Assembly: GCA_023052935.1 (NCBI GenBank)
Contig: CM041292.1
Span: 34,454,386 to 34,518,385 of the forward strand
Reading direction: 5' to 3'
From: Piezodorus guildinii
Lineage: Eukaryota > Arthropoda > Insecta > Hemiptera > Pentatomidae
DNA length: 64,000 bases
Under the pieces are notes generated by a model, which saw only the letters and a list, made by a program, of their open reading frames with translations, had not been told where the DNA came from and did not search any database. The position numbers and the translations under genes are program-made. Below are positions 45,850 through 57,022 of the stretch, piece by piece. Every line of letters starts with the position of its first letter. Position 1 is the stretch's first letter.

Positions 45850-46165
45850 CCAAAAAATAAACAAACATAACTATATACAAAACATACAAGTGCTATAGGG
45901 ACCCCAGACTGGGATTTTCCCTCTACTTGTGGAGGAAAAAGCTGAATCCAAGAGATCCTAGACCCTCGCTCTCAGCCGCGTCACTGGTGTGACTTTGTTT
46001 TATTAATTGTTATTGTTTTGTATATATTTGAATTTATTAATTTGTAGATTTTATGTGATTTTTCTTTATCATTATTTTCTTTATATATTGCATGAATGTG
46101 TATCACATCACTATTACTACTGTTAATTATGAAACAAATTGTAATAAATCTGATTAAATAATAAA
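45850..46165. mobile_element. LINE-B copy with inverted 5' part
   Basis: 45850-45993 is the LINE-B head in minus orientation ('ccacaagtagagg'-type palindrome, 'cagccgcgtcactggt'). From 45994 the same element continues in plus orientation to 'gaaacaaattgtaataaatc'. This order, inverted 5' part then forward 3' part, is what twin priming produces. Confidence 0.65.
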
Positions 46166-46204
46166 ATAATCATGGTCTATAATAGGTGATCTCAATAATA
46201 GGTT

Positions 46205-46440
46205 AATTTTTTGATTTGTTTTGTTTATATATTTATTATTATTTAATACTATATATATCATTTATTTGTATTTATCTCAATTTTTGTTGTTTGTTTTCTT
46301 ATTTTGTATATATATTATATTTTATTTAACTTTACTTTATCATTGTATACTGTATATATTGTGTGAATCGTATCTTATATCACTATTACTAATGTTCATA
46401 TAGAAACAAATTGTAATATATCTCAATAAATAAATTTAAA
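46205..46440 (+). mobile_element. LINE-B 3' end with A-rich tail
   Basis: 'gtatttatctcaatttttg' followed by 'actattactaatgttcat' and 'ctcaataaataaattt' is the family's 3' end, with A-rich sequence to 46460. Confidence 0.75.
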
Positions 46441-46464
46441 AAAAAGAAAAAAAAAGAAACAACA

Positions 46465-46602
46465 AACAAATCAAAACAACAACCTGTAGTAGAGATAAAT
46501 ACAAAGTTAAGAAATAAATAAACAGCATACAAACAAACCTAAATATATACAACCTGCTGAGGGGATCCCAGACGGGCCTCTCCCTCCACAAGTGTTGTTA
46601 CC
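46465..46602 (-). mobile_element. LINE-B head fragment, inverted
   Basis: The reverse complement starts 'cacttgtggagggagaggcc' and runs to 'tttatctctactacaggttg'. The 3' end is missing on this strand. Confidence 0.65.
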
Positions 46603-46604
46603 TT

Positions 46605-47435
46605 TTAAGTTGAATTGTTTCTAATATTAAGTCAATTTAATTCGATTAAAGCTAATCTCCTTTTTTTCTTCTATGCTTTGTGTGTTTTTAATAATGTTAG
46701 GACAAATACAGATGAAATTATGTGATGTCCATCCTATATTATAATAGTTTATGAATTTCGATTAATCGTCGATTTTAATACCAAGCATTTGTATTTTTTT
46801 TTTCAGTTTGGCGTTATGGAATGTAGTGAACTTATTATTATGGCTCAGAATTAATTTATTTCTAACCCACAATTATAACAAATGGAAAAGTAATATAGAT
46901 TAATGATTATAACTAGCTTAAAAAAATAAATAAATATAAGAATGCAAACCCTTCCAACAATCATCAGGTAATGAAAAATCCCCACACCTTTGAGTTCGAA
47001 ATAAGGGAATCCTTAGAGTTTAGCTATCCATTGAGACAATGCAATCAGAAAATTTCAACTTTTTCGAGATACGTTATTGCTTCACGTTTCAGAAATTCCA
47101 ACGAGCAAAGTAGTTTGGAAGAGTTTTTCCTCCATTATTTTTTTCCTTCAGTTTTCACATTTCTCCCGAGAGCTTTACAGCTTTTTAAAACTCATCGGGA
47201 AGAAAAACTTTTTATTCTTTCTCTTTTAGTAAAATTTTTCACCGTATCTTAGGTCAAAAGTTTTTTATAACACGTATAACTTAGTATCATTGGTTAACGA
47301 GAATGAGACTTTAACTTAAGAATAAAATAAAATAATTAAAACAGTTCATAAAATATGAAAATCGGGCATATCCTTTGAAGTAGAAAAATTAGTCCTTGTC
47401 GTGCGTTTCTGTAAAGAATTACATTCGTACATTTA
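46605..47435. other. Unannotated AT-rich sequence
   Basis: A 93-codon open frame (46971-47252) has no recognised domain and no splice or codon-usage support that I can see. Confidence 0.45.
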
Positions 47436-47439
47436 GATT

Positions 47440-47740
47440 GGAGAGCCCGTGGCTGAGTGGCTAGCGCGCTAGTCTCTCATGCTACAGGTTCTGAGTTCGA
47501 ATCCCAGTTCCGGCTGAGCTTTTAAAATGATGTAAAAAAATGGGGATTCACTCACAACCTCTCCCCCGGGTATGTGAGACCCGTCAGCCAAAGGGTGGCC
47601 ACTCATAAAATTAGTCGTAGGGAGTGATGACCCTACACTAAAAATAGTATCGTGAAGCGTGAGTGTAAACTCGCAGGAGTTTACACCGCGAGGCCCAGGG
47701 CCTATACGGCCTGTCGCGCCACTGAAAGAAGAAAGACATT
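47440..47740 (+). mobile_element. SINE-2 (tRNA-derived), good copy
   Basis: The head 'GAGAGCCCGTGGCTGAGTGG' carries the A-box and GAGTTCGAATCCCAG the B-box. The body contains 'gtatgtgagacccgtcagcc', 'gggtggccactcataaaatt' and 'cctgtcgcgccactgaaaga', ending in GAAAGAAGAAAG-like purines. The tRNA-like part resembles tRNA-Ser/Leu types but its acceptor ends do not pair, so it is not a tRNA gene. Confidence 0.8.
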
Positions 47741-48298
47741 CAGATTTTTTTTCATATGTCCGAATAGCTTTAAAAAATATTTTTGTAGCGATTTCACCTC
47801 AGTAACATAAACATGCAATTAATTTACACTTTAATGAAATAATATATACGCATCTATGTCAGATATAAAAGCCAATATATTAATGAGTATATTTATATTA
47901 AAAAATACAAATAAAATATTGAGCTTTCAGCAAGGAATGGTAGAATATTCTAAAACGTGCTTAGCCTGCATACATGGCTAATTTAGATAGTAAAATCATT
48001 TTTTTTCTTGTTTCGCTAAGACTCATTTGTAAAAGCTGCTTGTAAATGGTTGTTACCATAAATTTACATATGATAACTTATAAAGTCAAGGTATATGTTA
48101 AGTTGTGTAGTTTTGAACCGACGTTAATAACAGATCAACACAGTTACTTTTAATTGTTTAAAAATAATTCAAGATTAAATGGATATTTCTCAGAGATCAT
48201 CAGTAATAGTGCTTGTCATTAAGACGTTAATGTAAATGATATATAGCATTTTCAAGTCAATTTCAGAATCTTTCTTGTATATGTAGCCTTTTTATAAG
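47741..48298. other. Unannotated AT-rich sequence
   Basis: Nothing recognised. Confidence 0.5.
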
Positions 48299-48299
48299 T

Positions 48300-48520
48300 T
48301 TTTTTTTTTTTTTTTTTTTTTTTTTTATCACTTAACATTTTATTTACACCTGTAAAAAATATTACAATCAGCAAATGTGCTAAAATCTATGGAAACATGG
48401 CGTGGGCAGGCATGAGGGAGACAGCACCCAGTGGTGCATACTCCTGACATTAAGTAGAACTATGTTTTCAGGTCAGGAGGTCCCTCATCCAACTCCTTTT
48501 CAGCCTACGCCGAGTGATGG
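48300..48520 (-). mobile_element. LINE-J 3' end, diverged
   Basis: A long T run (48301-48326), then 'ttatttacacctgta', 'cacccagtggtgcata' and 'ccaactccttttcagcctacgccgag' give the LINE-J 3' UTR and C-terminal end in reverse. Confidence 0.65.
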
Positions 48521-48527
48521 ATGGTTT

Positions 48528-48775
48528 TTTATAAAGTTATTTTCGATAATTTGCCAACTTTGTATTTATCTCAATTATAGGTTGTTGTTTGTTTTTTTTA
48601 AATTTTGTTTTATTTTATTGTACATATAAATGATTTTTTTTCATATTTTATGTAATTTGACTTTATCGTTGTTTTCTGTATATGTTGTATGAATGTGGTC
48701 CTATATCTCTATTACTATAGTTCATTGTGAAACAGATTGTAATATTTCTCAATAAATAAATATTAAAAAATTTTT
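48528..48775 (+). mobile_element. LINE-B 3' end
   Basis: It begins 'ttgccaactttgtatttatc' with 'aggttgttgtttg', then the usual tail 'gaaacagattgtaatatttc' and 'tcaataaataaatatt'. It joins the LINE-J fragment head to head. Confidence 0.78.
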
Positions 48776-49168
48776 TTTCAATATTAAGAAAAAGGATCGT
48801 TTTTTTTCGATATAAGATCCTCTCGTAATCCGGTTAAAATAAAAATAAACATTGATGTATTAGAGTTATCAAAGTATAGACTTCGAGTGTTCACGATCAA
48901 TAGAATTTCAATTAGGTGAAGTCCCATTAAAGTATCCCTATTATTATTAATCCCATAAAATATAATTCAACCATTTTCTTAAAATCTAGAGTAATTTCAT
49001 GACAAATTACCTCCGAGAAAATTTAGCAAGCCACATTTGTTAAAATACAGGTACAGATAATTGATATAACCTTAAAAAATACATAATTATAAAATAAAAA
49101 TATAACGCCAACATATTCTTTTGCTCCTAGTGGATTAGAGATATCATAAAACTGTACCTAGTTACTGT

Positions 49169-49218
49169 ATCTAGTTTTAATAACAAATGTATAAACTAAT
49201 ATGTTATTAAAACTAGAT
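49169..49218. repeat. Perfect 17-bp inverted repeat
   Basis: ATCTAGTTTTAATAACA pairs perfectly with TGTTATTAAAACTAGAT across a 16-base loop. It may be a short MITE remnant or chance in AT-rich DNA. Confidence 0.7.
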
Positions 49219-50814
49219 CAGAAATGAGAGGTTTAAAATTTCAATGGTTTAATTACCAGTGCATAATGAATACTGAGGAGTTTTTAATTGGTTTTAGAAT
49301 GCATGGTATCTTTTATAAGAAAGATAGTTAGGGGTGCGTTCATAAAAAAAACCAACTCATTAATAAGTAAAACTTATTGTATTTGTGTGACGATGTATCG
49401 GCCTACATTGTGAGGCTTCATGAGGGTGACACAGAGAAGATATTTTAAGATATAATAGAATTAATATAAAATATGCTTATGCTTATAAAATTAAATAACC
49501 ATAAAACTACATAATTATGTTAACATCATGTTTATTAACATACAGGTAAAAAAGTTAAGTTTGAACTGAGAAAGGTTAGTTTGATACGAAAAAGTATGAA
49601 GGTGAATTATAAAACATTCAATTAACTTTTAACCGCTGAATTTTACTTGGAAAAGGTTGATATTGACTGAAAATTATGGATTGGAAATAAAATGATATAT
49701 GAAATATTTTTATTGTCATAGTACATAATCCAGAAGTACATATTATAGCTACTGATTCGTAGGATTTCTCTGTTCTTACGAACTTTCACAGAAGATTAAG
49801 TACTTTAATTCAATAATAATTTTTGAAAATACACACAATTGAAGTTTTTTTTTTTGTAAAATGTTTATTTTTAAATTAAATGAATAAGCCAACAGATACT
49901 CATGTAAATAAACAATTGAAAAAGACAAAGTGATGAATATAGCTAATTATAAATAGCAAATAAATTATAGATTCATTTCTAAGTAATATAACCATTCATG
50001 AGGCAAAATAATCTTACATTATATAAATTACTGAGCAACATTTCTCATATGGATTTATTACTTCCTTACTCAGATAATGAATATGACGTTGCTAAATAAT
50101 AAAATATTTCTTTTTTCTTATGATATTTATCTCGTTTAATATTGGGCTAATAGAAATGCTTTTTATAATATATTAAAAATAATATTTAATGCTGTTAAAA
50201 GGTCAAATTCATAAATAAGTCTATAAAACTTATAAATTGAGAAATCAAGATTAATAAAATTATAATCAAACAGATTTAAGGCAGTTCGATCAAATATTTG
50301 ACTTGTACAGGTCTTTAAATCCTAAAGGTCGGCTATTAATTAATATTTATTTGTATTTAATGATTTTTTTTTTAAATATTTGTATCCCCGAAAATTAGTA
50401 AATAATAATGAATAATTCTCAATCACAGTTTCGAAAAGTTTAATAATGTTTTATGTAGTAATCCTGCTAATAAATGATCTTAATACATTAAGATGGATAT
50501 TCTTATGTAGGCCTATGGGTAATGGAGAGATCGATTCTGATTGAAGTAATGCTAGGAAAAATCCAATTTACGTGTAGAGTTTAGCGGCAGAGGATCCGGC
50601 AATGTGTCTTCATATGTCATACCTCTTGACACTTTATCCATTCCCTGTGTCTGATAACAGCATTACCCCTTCTTACACTAATTGTATTTACAGAATATTA
50701 ACGCCTCTGAAAATAATACAGAAAAAATCAGACCTATGTTTTTGGATTAAAATTCTATATTAAAAAGCTCTTAGAACTTCAGTTGTCAAATAACCGATTT
50801 TTTTTTCGGCGAAT

Positions 50815-50940
50815 TAAAGTAAGGATTCAAGCCAATTCGATGGTTTAGTAGAATCACAGAGCTCAATTCTGAAAATCCAGATTAGTCTTAATGATAGTCG
50901 TGTAAATGAGCTTTTTGTAGTTAAGTGTAAATATTTATAT
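50815..50940 (-). mobile_element. LINE-J fragment
   Basis: In reverse it reads 'cttaactacaaaaagctcatttacacgac' then the RP.W region and 'gattctactaaaccatcgaattg', the NYK.LIY..II and STKPSN part of LINE-J. Confidence 0.7.
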
Positions 50941-51024
50941 TGTCAAAATCGGCGATGACTCCAAATATTTTTGAATAGGCAAACAATTAACTTAAATAGT
51001 GATTATATACCCCGGAAACTTTTA

Positions 51025-52010
51025 AAAACGCTGCAAATTATTACATGATGGTTAATTATTTCGAAATAAAAATGTCACGGAGTAACTGTTTATAAAGCTG
51101 TATATAGGCAATTAAGTAATATGAAAGGCGATAAACAGTTCAAAGAAAAATGGCATATCACCTCTGCTAAATTTGAAACGCTATATCTCTGCTAGTTCTT
51201 AACCAGTTTTAATGATTCTTTTTTTCATTATGTTAGAAATTCGATTATCTATAATATATTTTGTTTTTGATCATTTTATTGGTATTTACAGCTGTATTAA
51301 CAAAAATACATCAAGTGAATGTGATGTGTTATATAATACAATGACTTGATATACATGTGAGAAGCTTCCCATTGGAAGCACTCTAAAAATATTCTAAACT
51401 AGAAGGTCCCGGGGCCATTTCCTTTTCAGGCCCCTCGGAGGATTATCCGGAATTGATGAGGAAGAAAGGATTGAAACTAGTGGGTTAGGGTGCGAATGGA
51501 GTTTGTCATGAAAGGATTGATACCTGGTCCGGGCCAAATCAGTAACAAAGGGAACATTAAGGTCTTTATGGATAAGTTTATTCGTGACAAAGTTAGGAGC
51601 GTTGAGTATTTTACGAAGGATTTTGGATTGTAAGGATTGGATGCGGGAAGAATTTGATGGTTTAGTAGAGCCCCAAAGCTCTACTCCGTAAGTCCAGATT
51701 GGTCTTATAATAGTCATGTAGATGAGCCTTTGTAGTTCAGAGGAAGGTTTGACCGTTTGTCTAGTAAGTGTTGAAGCAGCCTAAAGCGGCGAATCTATAA
51801 TATAAAAATATAATATAATTAATTTAATATCTAGTATTTATTAATCAAGATAAATGAATTTTTTTTATTCTTATTTCGTGTTCTACGCATCTTGAAACGT
51901 AAGTCCTTAAATTTTGAAAGGGGGTAATTTTTTTTTTTTTTTGCGGGTAGATTACAAAGATTCATTATTGAAAATAATAAACCAAAAGCATTTATACTAG
52001 ATTTCGTTAC
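51025..52010 (+). repeat. Repeat E, copy 2, interrupted by LINE-J
   Basis: 51025-51246 and 51805-52010 together match 11085-11400 ('ctgcaaattattaca' to 'attacaaagattcat'). The 51259-51792 LINE-J insertion separates them. Confidence 0.6.
51259..51792 (-). mobile_element. LINE-J, best-preserved insertion, with TSD
   Basis: Perfect 12-bp duplications ATCTATAATATA (51247-51258, 51793-51804) flank a 534-bp 5'-truncated copy. The minus-strand frame 51717-51394 encodes 107 residues of the RT ORF C-terminus: MTIIRPIWTYGVELWGSTKP, SRIQSLQSKILRKILNAPNF, VTNKLIHKDLNVP, HPNPLVSIL, SIPDNPPRGLKRKWPRDLLV, stop. This matches the jockey-group pattern. A missing A in the 'aactacaaaagg' run breaks the frame just upstream. 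The 3' UTR holds 'ggaagcttctcacatg'. It serves as the family reference here. Confidence 0.92.
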
Positions 52011-52049
52011 GATTTCTTAGTATTTTATTTTATTTCGATTTATGATTTT

Positions 52050-52280
52050 CTAATATTTATTTATTGAGATATATTACAATTTGTTTCTATATAAACATTA
52101 GTAATAGTGATATTACTATACCCATATACACAATATATACAGTATACAATGAAAAAGTCAAATTATATAAAATATAATATATAACAAAAAACAAAAACAA
52201 ACAACAACCTATAATTGAGATAAATACAAATGAAATAAAGAAATAATAAATACATTAACATCATACACACAATCATAACT
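52050..52280 (-). mobile_element. LINE-B 3' end
   Basis: In reverse: 'tgtatttatctcaattatag', 'gttgttgtttg', 'actattactaatg', 'gaaacaaattgtaatatatc' and 'tcaataaataaatatt'. The A-rich tail is short. Confidence 0.75.
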
Positions 52281-52429
52281 TTAAAATAATTTAAAAAAAA
52301 TTATACTTCCAGAACACCTTACGTCTCTATCATCAATAATAACCGAGGGATATTAGGGAGTCATATTTCCTATAAGATGTTGCTTGGCCAAATTAGATTT
52401 TTTTTTCTTCTTTTTGTTTATCACGTCTT

Positions 52430-52495
52430 GATCTCAAAAGTCTTTTCGATTTTTCTCTATCTTTAATAATAACCAAATTTTGGAGGAATTACATA
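52430..52495 (-). repeat. Repeat D, copy 2
   Basis: Reverse complement matches 24210-24262 ('ggttattatt', 'agatagagaaaaatcgaaaag'). Confidence 0.45.
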
Positions 52496-52499
52496 TATT

Positions 52500-53490
52500 A
52501 TAATTTGTATGCAATAATATAGATATAACAATTAAGATATAATTGGAACCCGTGACAGCTCCTTATCGTCATTGGAGCTAAATATCCTCATCTAACTTTA
52601 TTTTTAACTTCCTAAATTTATTTTTTAATAAGTAATTTTAATTTACACATAATTTAAATAAAATATATAATTTTTTTAATAAAATAGAAACAAATTGTAA
52701 ATGATCGAATAAAAAATAAATTTCATATTGCGTATTCTGCATATCATTGTAGTTCAGACTCTTCATGCTTCATTAAAGTTAGTTTTTGTTAGTTAACTAA
52801 GTTAGCTGAGCTAGTCTCTGTTAACTAACTCTAGTTAAAACTTGGGCATAGTTAAAAGTTTAGGTCCGGTTGCCCTGAGTAAATTTTAACTAGAGATAGT
52901 TAAGAAGGGTTAATTTATGAAAATGCGAAATGATTTATTTAGTGACTATTTTAAACACTAATTGCTTTTTAAGCATTTAAGAAAATTCCAAAATTTGGTT
53001 TATGAGCCCTCAAAAAAATAAAAATAAAATAAAATAAATAAATAAAAGCATGGTATAAAGTAAAATTCTGACAGAGAAACTATCCTCCGGCTTATATCCT
53101 CGAAATGTTGGCTTTATGTAATAATTTATGAAACTTTAGGTAATAACGTTATTTTATGAAAAAAATCTTTAGAATGTTAAAAACAACCTCACTGAGCCGT
53201 TAAAAAAATCATAAGAGTTTTAATAATAATTATCATGACCTATTGATGTCGCCTTATCGGACATTTTCGATACTCCTAGTACCCTAATACATTATAAGTT
53301 ATTTTTAATAGATATCTAGACCTTATAATAGATATAATAATATACCATATATGTGTAAATGTATCTAGGAATAATGGTCCAGCCACAAATTGAACTGCTA
53401 ACCGAATCTTTTGTGAAAAAATATCATAATTTAAATTGGAGATTTGATTAATTTTAACTTTTACCGAAATCCATTATATCTACAACTGTA
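52500..53490. other. Unannotated AT-rich sequence
   Basis: A GTTA/TAAC-rich cluster at 52780-52910 contains an imperfect hairpin (ACTCTAGTTAAAACTTGGGC against its partner at about 52870-52905). Nothing coding recognised. Confidence 0.45.
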
Positions 53491-53499
53491 TACACAACG

Positions 53500-53700
53500 C
53501 ATTCTAAGGGAAACACTCCACTATAATTATATTCCAAAAACGAGGCAAATCTTCCAACAGGACGATGTTTTATAGACCAATTAGCCTACCCCGAATTCTT
53601 TCCAAACTCTTTGAAAAAATCCTTCTCAAAAGTTTATTACCCATCTTAGAATCCTACACTCTTTCTCTCAATCAATTTGGTTATTGCGTGCTACATTCCA
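53500..53700 (+). pseudogene. LINE reverse transcriptase, N-terminal finger fragment
   Basis: A frame encodes RPISLPRILSKLFEKILLKS followed by LLPILESYTLSLNQFGY. This is the conserved 'YRPISLL..LSK.FEK.L...L.P.L.......NQFGF' block that opens the reverse transcriptase of jockey/CR1-group LINEs. The catalytic part is absent, and both flanks are AT-rich without homology. Confidence 0.8.
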
Positions 53701-53924
53701 TTATTTTCATCTTCTTTTTTTTTTTACCTTTGTTTTGATATACATATTGGAATTTACTCTTAAAGCGGTATTATTACTGTTTTAATTGAGACATATTATT
53801 AAAATATTAAATCTCTGATTTTTTTTTTTTTTTTTTTTTTGTCAATACAAAAGATTCTTCGAAAGAGATATGCATCCATTTCCTTATTTGAAACCCAGCA
53901 TTTATTATGAATATGCTACTGGCT

Positions 53925-54060
53925 TTATTATAAGGCTACCCTTGCTGGCGATATCTGTCAATACGAGATATGACCGCAGTGCAGGCAGCTGAATAAGCAG
54001 ATGTCCAGGAGATACTGCACAATTGCAAGATTGTGTGCTGCTAAAGCGCATATGACTTTT
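53925..54060 (-). pseudogene. Possible LINE C-terminal zinc-knuckle-like fragment
   Basis: In reverse a frame gives CNCAVSPGHLLIQLPALRSY, similar in layout to the 'C..C....E..HLL..CPA' end that follows RNase H in I-type LINEs. The match is short, and a key Cys is replaced by Leu. Confidence 0.3.
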
Positions 54061-54639
54061 GAAATTATACTTAGAAATTTCATTGTATAAATACCTTGAA
54101 TATGCATAAGTATTAAATATTTTTTTACAATATAAAAAGTAGGGAAGCTTTGTATTTATACAATAAGAATCGAAAAATTTTATTTAATAGTGAAACTGTT
54201 ATTTATTTTTATTTTTTTCTTAACAGCGAAATAATGTAATAACGTTAAGTTGCTACTTTTACTTACGTACTAATGAAATACAATATATAAAAAGAATATA
54301 AGAAGTCAAACAAAATGGTGTATGTGTGTGTATAAGTCTATCTCGAAAATAATATGTTGGATAAAACTGAAATTTTATATTTCAGAAGCGTATATACATA
54401 AGACGTTACAGCAACTTCTTCAATAAGTCGGCTGACCGAAATTACTAATTTATACCATGCATTTTTCACCTTTTTATGATTTCCTCAAAAAAGGCTGTAA
54501 TGATTTTGATTAAATTCACCGATCAATGTAAAATTTAATAACTAAACATATAGTCTAAACCTAGTACATATATAACTTATAAGACAGAAGATACATTTTT
54601 TAAAAATACATAATAACTTTAATATAGATATATTATATA

Positions 54640-55675
54640 CAGTGAGTGTCAAAAGTATTCGGAATTCGTATTATAGACAAGGCAATAAGAGAATAGGCTG
54701 AATGTTGGTAACATTTTTTTAAATAGAAGGTTGATGAATTAAAATGTTTATAGATGACTCTCATACTAAAATACATTGTTCTTATGAAGAAATTATAGTT
54801 TAAAGGAAACGAAATAAAGAATTTAGTATGCCTTAGTAAAACACCTTAAGCGGTCACTGATAGTTAGGTATATATTTCTTTGAAAAAGTTTAGTAAGTTT
54901 GGATTCATAGAAAACATTATTGAAAAGTTTGTGTATTTTAAAAGTATGAAAAGCCAGAATTAAAAGTAGAAGAAAAATTACCTATAAATTAAATTTTTAA
55001 CATACGCGCGACCATGACTCTGCACATATATACCTTATCTATTCAGATTTAGTCCCTGGAAAATTATCAAAAAGTTCTCGAAATCTCTATTCGATTATTT
55101 ATTTAAAATTTAATTAACTATTTGCTGTTCCTACTAAAAAGGAAAATCAATAAATTCTATATTCAAAATGAAAATGGTCTCAAGAAAAAATAAGTGCTTG
55201 AGTGGGATATTGTTTCAAACCAAACAATCAATTAATTAGTAAGATCAACTCCTAGTAGGCTAAAATGTATAATTATACAAAACGTTTTACCATCTGGATG
55301 TTTATTTATGATCACTGCATTAATATAATTAGGAAACCACCTAATTCCGAATACTTTTAACACCATTGGCATACACTATTTTTAATATTTTCGTAAACGA
55401 ACGTTCAAAACGTTGAAAATAAAATGATTATCGTCGTAATTTTTGCTTCGATCTGTTGTTTACCTTCCTTATAACATTATGAAGTGGTTAACAACTCTTT
55501 AAAAACATATATAGTAAGTCAAAAACAAGTAAATTACAAGTAAATATTTTAACTTATACTATTTATCTTAAATTAATCTTCTATAAAATGAATATATCTG
55601 GCATTGATGACCGCGATGTTTTGTGCCATTAAAATTTTAAAAACCAACCAACCCGAATACTTTTGACACTCACTG
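54640..55675. mobile_element. Tc1-like non-autonomous DNA transposon
   Basis: The 23-base terminal inverted repeats are perfect (they begin CAGTGAGTGTCAAAAGTATT) and TA flanks both sides (54638-54639, 55676-55677). The insertion splits Repeat A at 'tata/ccgttgg'. Length is 1036 bp; no transposase motif was found, so it would need a partner. A third TIR-like stretch at 55343-55363 is inverted relative to the left end and matches it at 20 of 21 bases. Confidence 0.92.
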
Positions 55676-55797
55676 TACCGTTGGAAAGCTAGAGATTTTA
55701 GAAATAATAATCTTCTACACAAATTGTATAAAGGTAATGGAGATTAATAAAACGTGGATAAATCTAACTGGTAGTAGTAGCTAATAATATAATAATA

Positions 55798-55873
55798 GGT
55801 ATGAATGTGATCAAGATTATTATTATTTTCTTTATATGTATTATTTATTTTATTTTAGTTATGTATATATATA

Positions 55874-55937
<64 letters not shown>

Positions 55938-56120
55938 CTTCTTTGTTTAGTCTTTATTAATTATTCAATTCTTTTTCGCATTATATATTTTTTTTTAATT
56001 TAATTTTTATTTACAATATACATATGGGATGAACGATTTATTTTAACTGTAATACCCATTGCTCCAATAGGTGACAGATTGTATTATCTCTCATTAAAAA
56101 AATTGAAAATTCCAAAAAAA
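55798..56120 (+). mobile_element. LINE-C 3' end with (AT)n, inserted in Repeat A
   Basis: A perfect 15-bp duplication AATAATATAATAATA flanks it (55783-55797, 56121-56135). The body has an (AT)n array and 'taggtgacagattgtattat' with 'ctctcattaaaaaaat', matching the LINE-C copy at 28.5 kb. It is non-coding. Confidence 0.85.
55864..55934. repeat. (AT)n microsatellite inside LINE-C
   Basis: Near-pure TA array with one phase change near 55880. Confidence 0.95.
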
Positions 56121-56285
56121 AATAATATAATAATATAATAGATTATCAAATAACACACATGTTTTTATATAACTCAATATGATTCTTTAACTTTTCTTCA
56201 TTTCTAACTATAGTTAAAAGTATTCAGATTGATTTCAACAGCTGAAGTAAGTGGCAGTTGTTTGTTACCCGCACGAGATTTATGT

Positions 56286-56775
56286 TATATTAGTTTCACT
56301 TAACTTTTACGCATCCCTATATTCGGTTATTATTTTTATATGCTATAATAAAACTTCTATATAGAATAATTAATAATACATAAAAACCTCTCACTAAATC
56401 CTAAAACAAGAGCACTAATGAACAGATTGATGAATAATATTGAGGTGAAACATTTTTGAAAAAGGTATAGAGAAGACAGCTCATTAGCCGAGTAATTATA
56501 GCTTCCATTTTGGGGTTCCAATCCGGTTTATCCTTTCCTCATTCCTCTTCTTTATTAAAAGTTCTTTTCATCGGGCTATTTCTTTTTTTAGAGGATCTGG
56601 ATCTCAAAAAACGCAGTTTTCCATGCACGATTTTCAATGAACCAGTAGAACTATTTAACTTTAAATGAATTTTTTCATAATATACTTAAGTAAATTTTTA
56701 TGTTACTACGGTAAAAAAACTACGTTTTTTTTTGCGTAAATTTCATTTCTTGTTGATTGACATATATTTGCGTTT
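56286..56775. other. Unannotated sequence
   Basis: 'gggttccaatccgg' at about 56514 resembles a tRNA B-box and 'ctcattagccgagtaa' an A-box, so a worn SINE may be here. That is too weak to call. Confidence 0.35.
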
Positions 56776-56779
56776 TCAA

Positions 56780-57022
56780 TAAAATTAACACTATTAATAA
56801 ATAACTTAACCAATTGAGTCTCAGCCACTATAATAAGTACGATTGTATAAAATTTAGTGGCTGAGACTCAACTGGTTCTAGTGTTATTAATTTGGTTTGT
56901 CTTATACGATTGATGAGATGAGGCACACTCTGGCAAGGCAAGAAATATTTCATGTATTATGCCCTAAAAAAAAAAAAAACTGGATCTCAGCCACTAAATT
57001 TTATTCTATTGTACTTATTATA
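56780..57022. mobile_element. Compound foldback element with three arms
   Basis: 56809-56830 and 56855-56876 are inverted complements at 21 of 22 bases (ACCAATTGAGTCTCAGCCAC). The loop plus right arm (56831-56877) also pairs with a third arm at 56979-57020, which reads ACTGGATCTCAGCCACTAAA. The same DNA can therefore form two alternative hairpins. It is non-coding and no TSD was established. Confidence 0.7.

Larger units (their letters stand above)
48776..51015. other. AT-rich sequence with a small hairpin and a LINE-J scrap
   Basis: It contains a perfect 17-base inverted repeat (49169-49185/49202-49218) and a LINE-J fragment at 50815-50940; otherwise nothing recognised. Confidence 0.5.
54258..56285 (+). 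repeat. Repeat A, interrupted by two later insertions
   Basis: The three pieces 54258-54639, 55676-55797 and 56121-56285 read in order as one Repeat A copy: start 'cttttacttacgtact', 'gattttgattaaattc', then 'ccgttggaaagctagag', 'ataatataatag', and the end 'gaagtaagtggcagttg' with 'acccgcacgagattt'. A Tc1-like element and a LINE-C tail separate them. Confidence 0.8.

Noticed and set aside
46221..46403. 60-codon hydrophobic open frame
   Set aside because: It lies wholly in a LINE-B 3' UTR; the hydrophobic composition reflects T-rich DNA.
46971..47252. 93-codon open frame as a host gene
   Set aside because: No domain, splice signals or second support; an open frame of this length is expected by chance in 64 kb.
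47440..47520. Possible tRNA-Ser/Leu gene
   Set aside because: The acceptor ends do not pair and the SINE-2 body follows; a second diverged copy exists at 35.7 kb.
52780..52910. GTTA/TAAC-rich hairpin as a MITE
   Set aside because: The arms are short and gapped, and the motif is simple; chance or local duplication is as likely.
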